From the NCBI GenBank assembly GCA_965277425.1, contig CBDICR010000007.1, positions 1,612,001-1,676,000 of the forward strand: a stretch of 64,000 nucleotides of DNA, read 5' to 3'. The notes beneath the pieces are model-generated. The model did no database searches. It saw nothing but the letters and a program-made list of their open reading frames with translations, and was not told the origin of the DNA. The translations under genes and the position numbers were made by a program. Shown piece by piece: positions 26,653 to 35,520 of this stretch. This DNA comes from Poindextera sp965277425. GTDB lineage: Bacteria; Pseudomonadota; Alphaproteobacteria; Caulobacterales; Caulobacteraceae. Numbering within the stretch: position 1 is the stretch's first letter; every line of letters starts with the position of its first letter.

Positions 26653-27723
26653 AAAGACGAAGGCGGCCGGCCGCTGGTTGTCCAGCGGAATGTCCTTGGC
26701 CATCGGCCCGTCGGTCTTCACCCCGCGCATCGAGACGCTCATCAGCTTGAGCGGGTTCTTGCCCGCGTCCGCCGCCGCCGTGCCCTCGAAACCGCAGTGG
26801 ACCATGCAGTCGGCGCATTTCTCGTACTTGCCGACGCCGTAGTCGTCCCACTTGGTGTCGTCCATCAACTCCTTGAAGGTCTTGGCGTAGCCTTCGCCGA
26901 GCAGGTAGCAGGGCTTTTGCCAGCCGAAGACGGTGCGCAGCGGCATGCTCCAGGGCGAGCATTCATAGGTCTGGTTGCCGGCCAGGAAGTCCAGGAACAG
27001 GCTGGAATTGGTGAAGGCCCAGGCCTTGCCGCCCTTGCCCCGCTTGAAGATCTCGCGGAACAGGGTCTTGGTCTTGGTCCGGTTGAGGAAATGCTCCTGG
27101 TCGGGCGCGCGCTCATAGGAATAGCCGGGCGAAACGGTGATGCCGTTGATACCCATGGCGGTCACGTCGTCGAAGAAGGCCGCGACGCGCTCCGGATCGG
27201 AACCGTCGAACAGGGTGCAGTTGATCTGGACCAGAAAGCCCTTGGACTTGGCCAGCCGGATCGCCTCGACCGCCTTGTCGTAGACGCCGTCCAGGCAGAC
27301 CGACTTGTCGTGCATCAGCTGGTCGCCATCCAGATGGATGGACCAGGTGAAATAGGGGCTGGGCTCGTAGTCGTCGATCTTCTTGGTCATCAACAGGGCG
27401 TTGGTGCAGAGGATGACGAACTTCTTCTTGGCGATGAAGCCCTTGACGATCCGGGGCATGTCGCGGTGCAGCAAGGGCTCGCCGCCGGCGATGGAGACGG
27501 CCGGCGTGCCGCATTCGTCGATCGCGGCCATGCAGTCGTCATAGCTCATGCGCTGATTCAGGATCTCGTCCGGATAGTCGATCTTGCCGCAGCCGGCGCA
27601 GGCCAGGTTGCAGCGGAACAGCGGCTCGAGCATCAGCACGATCGGATAGCGCTTGCGCCCCGACACGACCTGTTTGGCGACATAGGCCCCGATGCGGGCG
27701 GTTTGGAACAGTGGCAGACCCAA
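26575..27723 (-). CDS. hpnH: Adenosylhopane synthase HpnH (radical SAM)
   Basis: Adds the 5'-deoxyadenosyl radical from SAM to diploptene, giving adenosylhopane, the first C35 step. The 382-residue protein has the cluster motif C38-N-L-A-C42-A-G-C45 and family text LEPLFRCNLACAGCGKIDYP and AGGEPLLHRDM. The start is TTG at 27723: GAGAGGA lies 8 nt upstream and homologues begin with xxPLxQxxRIGAYV, while no in-frame ATG fits. It is 17 nt after ispH, so co-transcribed. Its 3' end overlaps hpnG on the other strand. Confidence 0.96.
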   Translation of the reverse strand: MGLPLFQTARIGAYVAKQVVSGRKRYPIVLMLEPLFRCNLACAGCGKIDYPDEILNQRMSYDDCMAAIDECGTPAVSIAGGEPLLHRDMPRIVKGFIAKKKFVILCTNALLMTKKIDDYEPSPYFTWSIHLDGDQLMHDKSVCLDGVYDKAVEAIRLAKSKGFLVQINCTLFDGSDPERVAAFFDDVTAMGINGITVSPGYSYERAPDQEHFLNRTKTKTLFREIFKRGKGGKAWAFTNSSLFLDFLAGNQTYECSPWSMPLRTVFGWQKPCYLLGEGYAKTFKELMDDTKWDDYGVGKYEKCADCMVHCGFEGTAAADAGKNPLKLMSVSMRGVKTDGPMAKDIPLDNQRPAAFVFSGHVEKMLAEIKTTQPRAKKVATTS

Positions 27724-27740
27724 GACGAAAATCCTCTCGG

Positions 27741-28688
27741 TCAGGTGGTGGGTTCGATGACCCGCTCGCGGAGCGCGGCGGGAAGGCGGAATTCGATATT
27801 CTCTTCGACGCCGTCCATCTGCAGGACCTCGACATCGGTGAGTTTGCGCAAGGCCTCGATGACGCCGACGACCAGGGCCTCGGGCGCCGAAGCGCCGGCG
27901 GTGAGGCCGATGGTTTCGACCCCGTCGATCCAGGCGGGATCCAGGTCGCTGGCGTCGGCGATCAGGTAGCTGGGCAGGCCCTCCTCGACGCCGATCTCGC
28001 GCAGGCGGTTGGAGTTGGAGCTGTTTTGCGCGCCCACCACCAGGATCAGCTCGGCGACCTTGCACAGGTCGCGCACGGCCGTTTGCCGGTGCTGGGTGGC
28101 GTAGCAGATGTCGGCGGTGTCGGGACCGACCACGTCGGTGAAACGCGCCTCGAGCGCGGCGATCACGCCCTTGGTGTCGTCGACGCTGAGCGTGGTCTGG
28201 GTGACATAAGCCAGCGGGGTGTCCAGCGGCACGTCGAGGCTGAGCACATCGGCCTCGGACGAGATCAGGTGCACGGGCCCGCCCACCTGGCCCATAGTGC
28301 CCTCGACCTCGGGGTGACCGGCATGGCCGATCAGCACCAGGGTGCGGCCGCGACTGACATAGCGCTTGCCCTGCATGTGCACCTTGGAGACCAGCGGGCA
28401 GGTGGCGTCGATCACCGGCAGCCTGCGATCGGCCGCCTCCTTGACCACCGATTGCGCCACGCCATGGGCGCTGAACACGGTGACGGCGTTGTCGGGGATC
28501 TCCGACACGTCCTCGACGAAGATGGCGCCCTTGCGCTTCAGCGTGTCGACGACGTGGCGATTGTGCACGATCTCGTGGCGCACATAGACGGGCTGGCCGA
28601 ACTTCACCAGGGCGCGGTCGACGATGTCGATCGCGCGCACGACGCCTGCGCAGAAACCCCGGGGTTGAGCTAGGTAGACCTTGACCAT
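27741..28688 (-). CDS. ispH: 4-hydroxy-3-methylbut-2-enyl diphosphate reductase
   Basis: The last MEP-pathway enzyme, reducing HMBPP to IPP and DMAPP with an Fe-S cluster. Three ligand cysteines are visible: RGFC13AGV, DATCPLV and ICYATQHRQ. Other family blocks are FSAHGV and GAQNSSNSNRLRE. I start at 28688 (MVKVYLAQPRGFCAG) because upstream residues to 28715 are an Arg-rich run not typical of the family. It heads a two-gene unit with hpnH, tying precursor supply to side-chain synthesis. Confidence 0.97.
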   Translation of the reverse strand: MVKVYLAQPRGFCAGVVRAIDIVDRALVKFGQPVYVRHEIVHNRHVVDTLKRKGAIFVEDVSEIPDNAVTVFSAHGVAQSVVKEAADRRLPVIDATCPLVSKVHMQGKRYVSRGRTLVLIGHAGHPEVEGTMGQVGGPVHLISSEADVLSLDVPLDTPLAYVTQTTLSVDDTKGVIAALEARFTDVVGPDTADICYATQHRQTAVRDLCKVAELILVVGAQNSSNSNRLREIGVEEGLPSYLIADASDLDPAWIDGVETIGLTAGASAPEALVVGVIEALRKLTDVEVLQMDGVEENIEFRLPAALRERVIEPTT

Positions 28689-28855
28689 CGAATCTCGCCG
28701 TCGACGCCGGTTCAAACGCCTTGTGGATCAAGGTAGTCCATCCAGGCCCGCTCCGAAAGGCGCGAGCCGTCCGCAAATCGCCGCGCGCGGAATTTTCTCG
28801 CACTGCATCATTCCGTGCTTTCGGGGCGGGCGGGGTCGCGGCTATCGTCCGCGGC

Positions 28856-29773
28856 ATGACAATCCTGGATTCCCGACCCGCCCGACTGGAGGCGCTGGAC
28901 GAGGCGCTGAAGCAGGCCGCCAACCTCATCGATCAGACCCTCGATGAGGTTCTGCCCCGGCCCGAGGGCCTGCACGCCCGGGTCGCGGAGGCCATGCGAT
29001 ACGCGGTTTTCGCCGGCGGCAAGCGTCTCAGGCCCTTCCTGACCCTGGCCAGCGCCGGCCTGTTCGACGTCGCCCAGGCGCGCGCCCTGCGGGTGGCGGC
29101 GGCCATCGAGTGCCTGCACACCTATTCGCTGATCCACGACGACCTGCCGTGCATGGACGACGACGACCTGCGTCGAGGCCGGCCGACCACCCACCGCCAG
29201 TTCGACGAGGCGACGGCCGTGCTGGCCGGCGATGGGCTGCTGACCCTGGCCTTCGGCATCCTGGCCGATTCGCGCACCCATCCGTCCGGCGAGGTGCGCG
29301 CCGAGCTTGTCGCCCGGCTGGCGATGGCGGCGGGATCGGAGGGCATGATCGGCGGTCAGATGATCGACATCCTGGCGCCGGAGCGAGCCTATGGCGAGGC
29401 GGAGGTCATCCTGCTGCAGGAATTGAAGACCGGCGCTTTGTTCGAATTCTCCTGCGAGGCCGGCGCGATCCTGGCCGGGGCCGGCGCGGACGACCGCAAG
29501 CGGCTGAACGATTTCGCGCGCGGCTTCGGCCTCGCCTTCCAGATCGCCGACGACCTCATCGACGTGCTGGGCGCCGTCGAGAAGGCCGGCAAGGCGGTCG
29601 GCAAGGACCAGGCGCAGGGCAAGGCGACCCTGGTCTCGCTCTATGGCGTCGACAAGGCCCGGGCCGAATCGGTCAGGCTGGCGACGGCGGCGGCCGACAG
29701 GCTCACGCCCTATGGCCCCGCCGCTGACGATCTGCGCGCCCTGCCCTTTTACCTGCTCGACCGGGCGTTCTGA
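28856..29773 (+). CDS. ispA: Polyprenyl (farnesyl) diphosphate synthase
   Basis: A 305-residue short-chain trans-prenyltransferase making farnesyl diphosphate, the substrate of HpnD. The first Asp-rich motif with its two-residue insert is IHDDLPCMDDDDLRRGRPT, typical of bacterial FPP/GGPP synthases, and the second is QIADDLIDVLG. Chain length cannot be proven, but FPP is expected here. The start is ATG at 28856; the frame extends to 28721 with non-conserved sequence. Divergent from ispH across a 167-nt region that must hold both promoters. Confidence 0.95.
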   Translation: MTILDSRPARLEALDEALKQAANLIDQTLDEVLPRPEGLHARVAEAMRYAVFAGGKRLRPFLTLASAGLFDVAQARALRVAAAIECLHTYSLIHDDLPCMDDDDLRRGRPTTHRQFDEATAVLAGDGLLTLAFGILADSRTHPSGEVRAELVARLAMAAGSEGMIGGQMIDILAPERAYGEAEVILLQELKTGALFEFSCEAGAILAGAGADDRKRLNDFARGFGLAFQIADDLIDVLGAVEKAGKAVGKDQAQGKATLVSLYGVDKARAESVRLATAAADRLTPYGPAADDLRALPFYLLDRAF

Positions 29774-29785
29774 CCCTTTTCGGCC

Positions 29786-30862
29786 CTATTTGAGCGCCGC
29801 CAGGGTCAGGTCCAGATCGCCCTGCGTCTGTGGCGGCGGGCTTTCGCTTGGGCCGGCCGGGGGCGCCTCGCCGGCCAAGCCGGCTTCGGCGGCGTGAACG
29901 CCGCCCGCCGTGCGGCCGAGTTGCATGGCCCGGCTCAGATCGCCGCCTGGCTGGCTCAGCAGCGTCAAGGCGGCGGAATCCGCAAGGGCGCGCTTGAGCG
30001 AGTCGGATTGGACCGGGTCGTCCGACCCGAGGAAGGTGGTCGCCGCCGGGGGGACGCCGGCGACGGAGGGTGCGCCGATTTCCGATACGGCCGCGCCGCT
30101 CGGCGCGGGCATCGGCGTGGGATCGCCGATCGCGGGCAGATCGAGAGGCGCGCCCTCGCCCTCGATCTCGCTCTGCTTGTGCTGAAGATAGACCGAGCGC
30201 AGCGTCGCATAAGGGTCGGTGGCGTCGCTCAACAGGGCGTCCAGCTGCGGTCCCGCCGCCGCGCGGGCGTCGAGACTGCCGGCCCCGAACCGCGCCTCGC
30301 TGATCTGCGTGCGGGCCGCGTAACTGGCGAAGTGCAGCGGATCGATCACGATGTCGACGCCGGCGCCGACCAGGTCGCGCACCGTGGTCGGGCCGCCCAG
30401 CGGCAGGTAGATGTAGGGGCCCGCATAAAAGCCGTATCGGCCCAGCGTGACCCCGAACTCATTGTTGTGATGCTGCAGTCCCAGGCGGCCAGCGACATCG
30501 ATCAGGCCGAACAGGCCGATGGTCGAGTTGGTCACGAACCGCGCGCCCGTGACGCCGGCCCGCTTGAGGCGAAGTTGCAGGACGTCGTTCACGAAGACGG
30601 ACGGTTCCGACAGGTTGACGACCGCATTGTGGATGCCCCGGCCGATCGGACCGGGGGTGATGGCCTTGTAGAGCCGGGCGAGCGGCCCGATCAGGTCGCG
30701 GTCCAGGACGCCTTCAACGGCGTAGTTGAACCGGTTGAGCCGCTCCCAGGGATCGCCCGGCGCATGCGTGGCGGCCGGCGCGGGCGCCGGCGCGCTCTGC
30801 GCCTCCGACGCGCCGCCGACGACCATTGCGCCGAGCAAAGCAGCCAAGGCGTCGCGGCGCAT
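29786..30862 (-). CDS. MlaA/VacJ-family phospholipid-transport protein with long C-terminal tail
   Basis: An MlaA-type outer-membrane-associated protein. The conserved domain (about 37-245) begins DPWERLNRFNYAVEGVLD and includes NDVLQLRLKRAG, FVTNSTIGLFGLIDVA, and GPYIYLPLGGPTTVRDLVG. The N-terminus is a short signal peptide; no lipobox Cys is seen, unlike E. coli MlaA. About 110 Pro/Ala-rich residues follow the domain. It is divergent from hpnN and near hpnM (MlaC-like), suggesting a hopanoid or lipid transfer role across the envelope (inference). Confidence 0.9.
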   Translation of the reverse strand: MRRDALAALLGAMVVGGASEAQSAPAPAPAATHAPGDPWERLNRFNYAVEGVLDRDLIGPLARLYKAITPGPIGRGIHNAVVNLSEPSVFVNDVLQLRLKRAGVTGARFVTNSTIGLFGLIDVAGRLGLQHHNNEFGVTLGRYGFYAGPYIYLPLGGPTTVRDLVGAGVDIVIDPLHFASYAARTQISEARFGAGSLDARAAAGPQLDALLSDATDPYATLRSVYLQHKQSEIEGEGAPLDLPAIGDPTPMPAPSGAAVSEIGAPSVAGVPPAATTFLGSDDPVQSDSLKRALADSAALTLLSQPGGDLSRAMQLGRTAGGVHAAEAGLAGEAPPAGPSESPPPQTQGDLDLTLAALK

Positions 30863-31007
30863 GAGATCCCCCTACCAACGGCGACTCATATTAGTGCGCG
30901 CCAGCCCTTCCGCAACCGGGGCCGGGCTAGACGAGCCCGCCGCAGTCATGTTCAATCCACGCGGGTCGGAGTGGTAGGCGCGCCAATGATCAGTTGCGGA
31001 TTTAGCG

Positions 31008-31023
31008 GTCCGTCGCCACGGAC
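31008..31023 (+). promoter_or_regulatory. Stem-loop abutting the hpnN start codon
   Basis: GTCCGT-CGCC-ACGGAC forms a perfect 6-bp stem ending 3 nt before the GTG start, in the place of a ribosome-binding site. It may limit or regulate translation of hpnN. Confidence 0.35.
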
Positions 31024-31026
31024 GGC

Positions 31027-33657
31027 GTGGTGACCGCGCGGCCTTCGCTCATCGGACGCCTGGTCGCGCTCTGCGCGGACAGGGCCTGGATCGTCCTTTT
31101 GCTCGCGCTCGCGCTCGGGATCGGCGCGGCGACCTATGCCGTCGGCCATTTCGCCATGAGCACCGACACCAACGCCCTGCTGTCGCCCAAACTGCCCTGG
31201 CGAATCCGCGAAGCGGCCTTCAACAAGGCCTTCCCGCCGACCGGATCGCAGATCGTCGTGGTCGTCGATGGCCAGACGCCCGAACTGGCCGAGCAGGCCG
31301 CGGCCTCGCTGGCGGCGCGGCTGAGCGCGCAGCCGAGCCTGTTCCTGGCCGTGCGCCGACCCGACGCCGGGCCGTTCTGGGCCCATGAAGGCCTACTCTA
31401 CCTGCCGCTCAAGGACGTGCAGGCCAACATGGCCCAACTGATCCAGGCCCAGCCGTTCCTGGGACCCATCGCCGCCGATCCCTCCATCCGCGGGCTGATG
31501 GGCGCGCTCTCGACCGCGCTGCAGGGCGTCAGCCTCGGTCAGGCCTCGCTGGACGACATCCATAAGCCCGTCCGGCGGCTGGCCGACGCCCTGGAAAGCC
31601 TGCGGGCCGGCAAGCCGACCTTCTTCTCCTGGCGCACGCTGATCTCGAACGGAACGCCCGATCCGCGCGAGCTGCGCCACATCATCCTGGTCGATCCGAG
31701 CCTGGACTTCGCCAGGCTGGAGCCGGGTCAGGCGCCCAGCCAGGCCATCCGCAATACCGCCAAGGCGCTGCAGCTGGACCCCGTCCATGGCGTGCGCGTG
31801 CGATTGACCGGTCCGATCCCGCTGCAGGACGAGGAGTTCGGCAGCCTGGCCGACCGCGCCCCGCTGATCGCCACCCTGGCGGTCGCCGCCATCATCCTGA
31901 TGCTCTGGCTGGCGGTGCGCTCGGCGCGGCTGATCGTCTGCATTCTCCTGACCACTTTCCTGGGCCTGGTCTGTACGGCGGCGCTCGGCCTGCTCGTCTT
32001 CCACCGGTTCAACGCCATCTCGGTGGCCTTCATCCCGCTGTTCGTCGGCCTGGGCATCGATTTCGGCATCCAGGTCAGCGTCCGCTATCGGGCCGAACAC
32101 ATGGGCGAGACCGGGGTGCGCGAGGCGCTGTTCGCCTCGGGCAGCGGCATGGGCCGTTCGCTGGCCCTGGCCGCGACGGCGATCGCGGCCGGCTTCCTGG
32201 CCTTCGCGCCGACCGACTATTACGGCATCTCGCAGCTAGGGGTGATCGCCGGGCTCGGCATGTTCATCGCCCTGGCGCTGAATCTCACCGTCCTGCCGGC
32301 CCTGATCCGCCTGACCCGGCCGCCCGGCGCGCCCGAACAGGGGACCCATCCCAGCCTGTCGCGGATCGACCACTTCGTGCTCGGCCATCGCCGGCTGGTG
32401 ATCGGGACCGGCGTCGGCGCGGCGCTGGTCTCAGCCGCCCTCCTGCCGCTGCTGCATTTCGACTTCAACCCGATGCATCTGCGCAGTCCGAAGGTCGAAT
32501 CGGTCGCCACCCTCTACGACCTGATGAAGGACCCGAACGAGGCGACCAACACGCTTGAGGTGGTCAGCTCGAACTTGGCCGCCGCCGACGCCATCGCCGC
32601 AAAGGTCAGGGCGATCCCCGAGGTCTCCGACGCGCGCACCCTTTCCAGCTTCGTGCCGTCCGACCAGCCGGCGAAGATCGCGGCCATCGCCGACGCCGCA
32701 AACCTGCTCGACCTGACCTTGAACCCGGTGGCCGTCGCGGCCCCGCCCACCGACGCCGAGGTGGTCGACAGCCTCAACCAGACCGCGGCGGCCCTCGGTC
32801 AGGCGGCGGGAAGCCAGGCCACGCCCGCGGCGGCCGACGCGCGCCGGCTGTCGGGCGATCTCGGGCGCCTGGCCAAGGCCAGCCCGGCCGCGCGCACCCA
32901 AGCCGCCCAGGTGCTGATGCCGGGCCTCGGCCTGCTGCTGACCCAGGTGCGGGCGTCTCTGCAGCCCCAGCCGATCAGCCTGCAGACCCTGCCGGCGGAT
33001 TTGGTGCGCGACTGGGTGACGCCGGACGGGCGCGCGCGGGTCTCGGTCATCCCCAAGGGGGATTCCAACAATGATGCGGTGCTGACCCGGTTCATCAAGG
33101 CGGTGGTCCCGGTCGTCCCCGACGCGACCGGCGCGGCCCTTGGCATCCATGAAGGCGGCGCCACCATCGTCGGCGCCTTCGTCGAGGCGGGTGTGCTCTC
33201 CTTCATCGCCATCACCATCCTCTTGCTGATCGTGCTCAGGCGCGTGCGCGACGTGGCCATCACCATGGCGCCGATCGTGCTCACCGGGCTTTTGACCATG
33301 GGAACCTGCGTGGTGATCGGCCAGCCGCTGAACTTCGCCAACATCATCGCCCTGCCGCTGCTGTTCGGCATCGGCGTGGCCTTCCACATCTATTTCGTCA
33401 TGTCCTGGCGGGCCGGCGGGGCGCATCTTCTGACCTCCAGCCTGGCGCGGGCGGTGTTCTTCAGCGCCCTGACCACCGCCACCGGCTTCGGCAGCCTTTG
33501 GGCCTCCAGCCATCCGGGCACGGCCAGCATGGGCAAGCTCTTGATGATCTCGCTGCTCTGGACCCTGGTCTCGGCGCTGCTGTTCCAGCCGGCGCTGATG
33601 GGTCCGCCGCCGGCCAGGCCCGAGCCGGCGCCCGAAGGTGAAGCGCGGCAGGGCTGA
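31027..33657 (+). CDS. hpnN: Hopanoid RND/MMPL exporter HpnN
   Basis: An 876-residue RND (MMPL-type) transporter with a helix at residues about 20-42, a large periplasmic loop, a six-helix bundle (about 275-425), a second loop, and a final helix bundle (about 715-865). In Rhodopseudomonas, HpnN moves hopanoids from inner to outer membrane. Marker text is FVGLGIDFGIQVSVRYR and LPLLFGIGVAFHIYFVMSW. The start is GTG at 31027 or 31030, with no clear Shine-Dalgarno but a hairpin just upstream. Confidence 0.94.
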   Translation: MVTARPSLIGRLVALCADRAWIVLLLALALGIGAATYAVGHFAMSTDTNALLSPKLPWRIREAAFNKAFPPTGSQIVVVVDGQTPELAEQAAASLAARLSAQPSLFLAVRRPDAGPFWAHEGLLYLPLKDVQANMAQLIQAQPFLGPIAADPSIRGLMGALSTALQGVSLGQASLDDIHKPVRRLADALESLRAGKPTFFSWRTLISNGTPDPRELRHIILVDPSLDFARLEPGQAPSQAIRNTAKALQLDPVHGVRVRLTGPIPLQDEEFGSLADRAPLIATLAVAAIILMLWLAVRSARLIVCILLTTFLGLVCTAALGLLVFHRFNAISVAFIPLFVGLGIDFGIQVSVRYRAEHMGETGVREALFASGSGMGRSLALAATAIAAGFLAFAPTDYYGISQLGVIAGLGMFIALALNLTVLPALIRLTRPPGAPEQGTHPSLSRIDHFVLGHRRLVIGTGVGAALVSAALLPLLHFDFNPMHLRSPKVESVATLYDLMKDPNEATNTLEVVSSNLAAADAIAAKVRAIPEVSDARTLSSFVPSDQPAKIAAIADAANLLDLTLNPVAVAAPPTDAEVVDSLNQTAAALGQAAGSQATPAAADARRLSGDLGRLAKASPAARTQAAQVLMPGLGLLLTQVRASLQPQPISLQTLPADLVRDWVTPDGRARVSVIPKGDSNNDAVLTRFIKAVVPVVPDATGAALGIHEGGATIVGAFVEAGVLSFIAITILLLIVLRRVRDVAITMAPIVLTGLLTMGTCVVIGQPLNFANIIALPLLFGIGVAFHIYFVMSWRAGGAHLLTSSLARAVFFSALTTATGFGSLWASSHPGTASMGKLLMISLLWTLVSALLFQPALMGPPPARPEPAPEGEARQG

Positions 33658-33741
33658 ACCCGAAACGGATTCAGGGGGTTATGCGTTGACTATAAGAGAT
33701 CGCCGCCGCGACGCGTTTCCACACCATGAAGGCCCAGACGC

Positions 33742-34128
33742 ATGAAATTGGTTCTCGCCACGCTGGCCATGGTCTCAATGGGTGCGCTCGCCTCACCGGC
33801 CGCCGCCGAGGTGGCGGGATCGTGGCATGTGGCCGGAAAGGTCTCGGCCTTCTCGTTTACATTGAACTGCGATTTCAAGCCCGAGGGCGCCCGGCTCGGC
33901 GGGGTCTGCGTGGACGCCTCCACCAACGACCCGAAGATCAACACCGGCAAATCCCACACCCTGACGGCCGGGAGCGTAGACGGCGACAAGATCAGCTGGA
34001 CCTACCAATCCAGTTTCCTGCTGTCCAAATTCAATGTGACGTTCAGCGGGACGCAGACGGGAAACCGGATGAGCGGTTCGATCACGGCCCAGGGCCGCGA
34101 CGGGACGTTCACGGGGGTCAAGCAATGA
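33742..34128 (+). CDS. Small secreted protein of unknown function in the hopanoid transport region
   Basis: A 128-residue protein with a signal peptide (LVLATLAMVSMGALASPAAA) and a mature domain of about 105 residues made of alternating beta-type segments (GSWHVAGKVSAFSFTLNC, KISWTYQSS, FNVTFSGTQTGNRMSGSI). Two cysteines could form a disulfide. The composition recalls lipocalin-like or DUF secreted beta-barrels, but I do not recognise the family. It follows hpnN by 84 nt in the same direction and converges with hpnM, so a periplasmic role near hopanoid transport is possible. Confidence 0.75.
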   Translation: MKLVLATLAMVSMGALASPAAAEVAGSWHVAGKVSAFSFTLNCDFKPEGARLGGVCVDASTNDPKINTGKSHTLTAGSVDGDKISWTYQSSFLLSKFNVTFSGTQTGNRMSGSITAQGRDGTFTGVKQ

Positions 34129-34176
34129 CCTTCCCCCGCGCCCGCTGACGACCTGCAACCGGACCGGCGGTCGCGC

Positions 34177-34785
34177 TCAGTTCATCAGCTTGTCGCTGAG
34201 CGTGTTGAGGTGGGCGATCAGCGCCGGCGCGCCGCCGGCGGCGATCGAGGCCGCGAAGTCGGACCTGCGCGTGGTCAGCTGGCTGATCGCGCCATAATAG
34301 ATGTCGATGACCTTCCAGGACTCCCCGGCCGCCCGCATGCGGTAGATCAGGGCGATGGGCGCGTCGTGAGGACGGATCAGATGGGTCGTGACGATCTTGT
34401 CCGCACCGCGGGTGACGACGGCGGGATCGACATCGAACCGCTCTCCGTCAAAGGCGTCGAAATTGTGCGCGTAGCTGGCGATGGTCAGCTTGCCGAAGGC
34501 CGCGATCGCCGCCTGCTGCTGGGCCGGCGTGAAACTGGCCCAGGCCGGACCGACGGCGAACTGGGTCATGACCGGCAGGTTGAAGGTGCGCTCGACCACC
34601 GGGGCCAGTTTCCGATAGCGCTCCGCGACGCCGACGCTCGAGCCCGCCTTCATCGAGTCCAGCAGGGCCGCATCGAAGCCTTCCACCTTGGTCGCGCCAG
34701 GATCGACCGCGGCGTGGGCCGAGCCGGCGAGCAGGGTCGCGGCCAGGGTGAGCAGGAGCGATAGGCGTTTGGGCGTCGTCGGCAT
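34177..34785 (-). CDS. hpnM: Hopanoid-associated MlaC/Ttg2D-family periplasmic protein HpnM
   Basis: A 202-residue exported protein (signal LSLLLTLAATLLAGSAHA) of the MlaC/toluene-tolerance family, matching HpnM. Blocks are FNLPVMTQFAVGPAW, AFGKLTIASYAHNFDAF and WKVIDIYYGAISQL. MlaC proteins carry lipids across the periplasm, so a hopanoid shuttle with HpnN and the MlaA-like protein is plausible. It is 81 nt downstream of the aldolase gene and may be the last gene of the dxr-mtn operon. AAGGAAG lies upstream of the ATG. Confidence 0.9.
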   Translation of the reverse strand: MPTTPKRLSLLLTLAATLLAGSAHAAVDPGATKVEGFDAALLDSMKAGSSVGVAERYRKLAPVVERTFNLPVMTQFAVGPAWASFTPAQQQAAIAAFGKLTIASYAHNFDAFDGERFDVDPAVVTRGADKIVTTHLIRPHDAPIALIYRMRAAGESWKVIDIYYGAISQLTTRRSDFAASIAAGGAPALIAHLNTLSDKLMN

Positions 34786-34866
34786 CGACGTTGTCTTCCT
34801 TCAAGGTCGTAACGAATATCAGTCTAGCAGCAGACCGCGCGAACGCGAACGGCGCGCGCCTGTCGG

Positions 34867-35520
34867 TCAAGTCTCGCCCTGCCGCCCATAATGGCTGAAT
34901 GCGTCGAGCACGCGGCCCATTTCGGCCGAATCGAGCGTATTCGTCCCGCCGATCTGCAGGGTGATGATGTACTGGCGCGCCAGTTCCTCGACGTCCTTGG
35001 CCAGCGCGAAGGCCGCGTCGAGGTCGCCGCCGCAGGCGACCTGCCCGTGGTTGGCCATCAGGCAGGCGCGCCGGCCGCCGGACAGCGCCTCGGCGACATG
35101 GGCAGCCAAGGCCTCTCCCCCGAAGGTCGCATAGGGGGCGCAGTCGATGCTGTCGCCGCCCGCCACGGCGACCATGTAGTGAAAGGCCGGAATCGAGCGG
35201 CCGGTGCAGGCCAGGGCGGTGGCGTGGGTCGAGTGGCAATGGACCACCGCGCCGATCTCCGCCCGATCGCGATAGATCGCCTGATGGAAGCGCCATTCGC
35301 TGGAGGGCGAGCGCTGGGTGCCGGCGACCGCGCCGTCCATGCCGACAAACACCACGTCGCTCAGGTCGAGCTGCTCGTAGACCATGCCCGTCGGCGTGAT
35401 CAGGAAGCCGTCCTTCCAGCGCGCCGAGATATTGCCGGAGCGATTGACGCTCAGGCCAGAGGGTTCGAGCATACGGGCGAAATCGATGATCTGGGAGCGC
35501 AGTTCGTCTTCGTCGATCAT
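34867..35520 (-). CDS. Class II aldolase (fuculose-phosphate-aldolase-like), probable 5-(methylthio)ribulose/5-deoxyribulose 1-phosphate aldolase
   Basis: A 217-residue zinc aldolase. The metal and catalytic residues are present: SSEWRFH (catalytic Glu), VVHCHSTHAT (H-x-H) and MANHGQ (third His). It overlaps the mtnA stop-start by 4 nt and follows mtnP-apt-mtnA. In the DHAP shunt an enzyme of this type splits 5-methylthioribulose- or 5-deoxyribulose-1-phosphate into DHAP and an aldehyde. The close relative MtnB (dehydratase) is the alternative. No mtnC or mtnD is nearby and the sequence looks more fuculose-aldolase-like, so I favour the aldolase. Confidence 0.85.
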   Translation of the reverse strand: MIDEDELRSQIIDFARMLEPSGLSVNRSGNISARWKDGFLITPTGMVYEQLDLSDVVFVGMDGAVAGTQRSPSSEWRFHQAIYRDRAEIGAVVHCHSTHATALACTGRSIPAFHYMVAVAGGDSIDCAPYATFGGEALAAHVAEALSGGRRACLMANHGQVACGGDLDAAFALAKDVEELARQYIITLQIGGTNTLDSAEMGRVLDAFSHYGRQGET

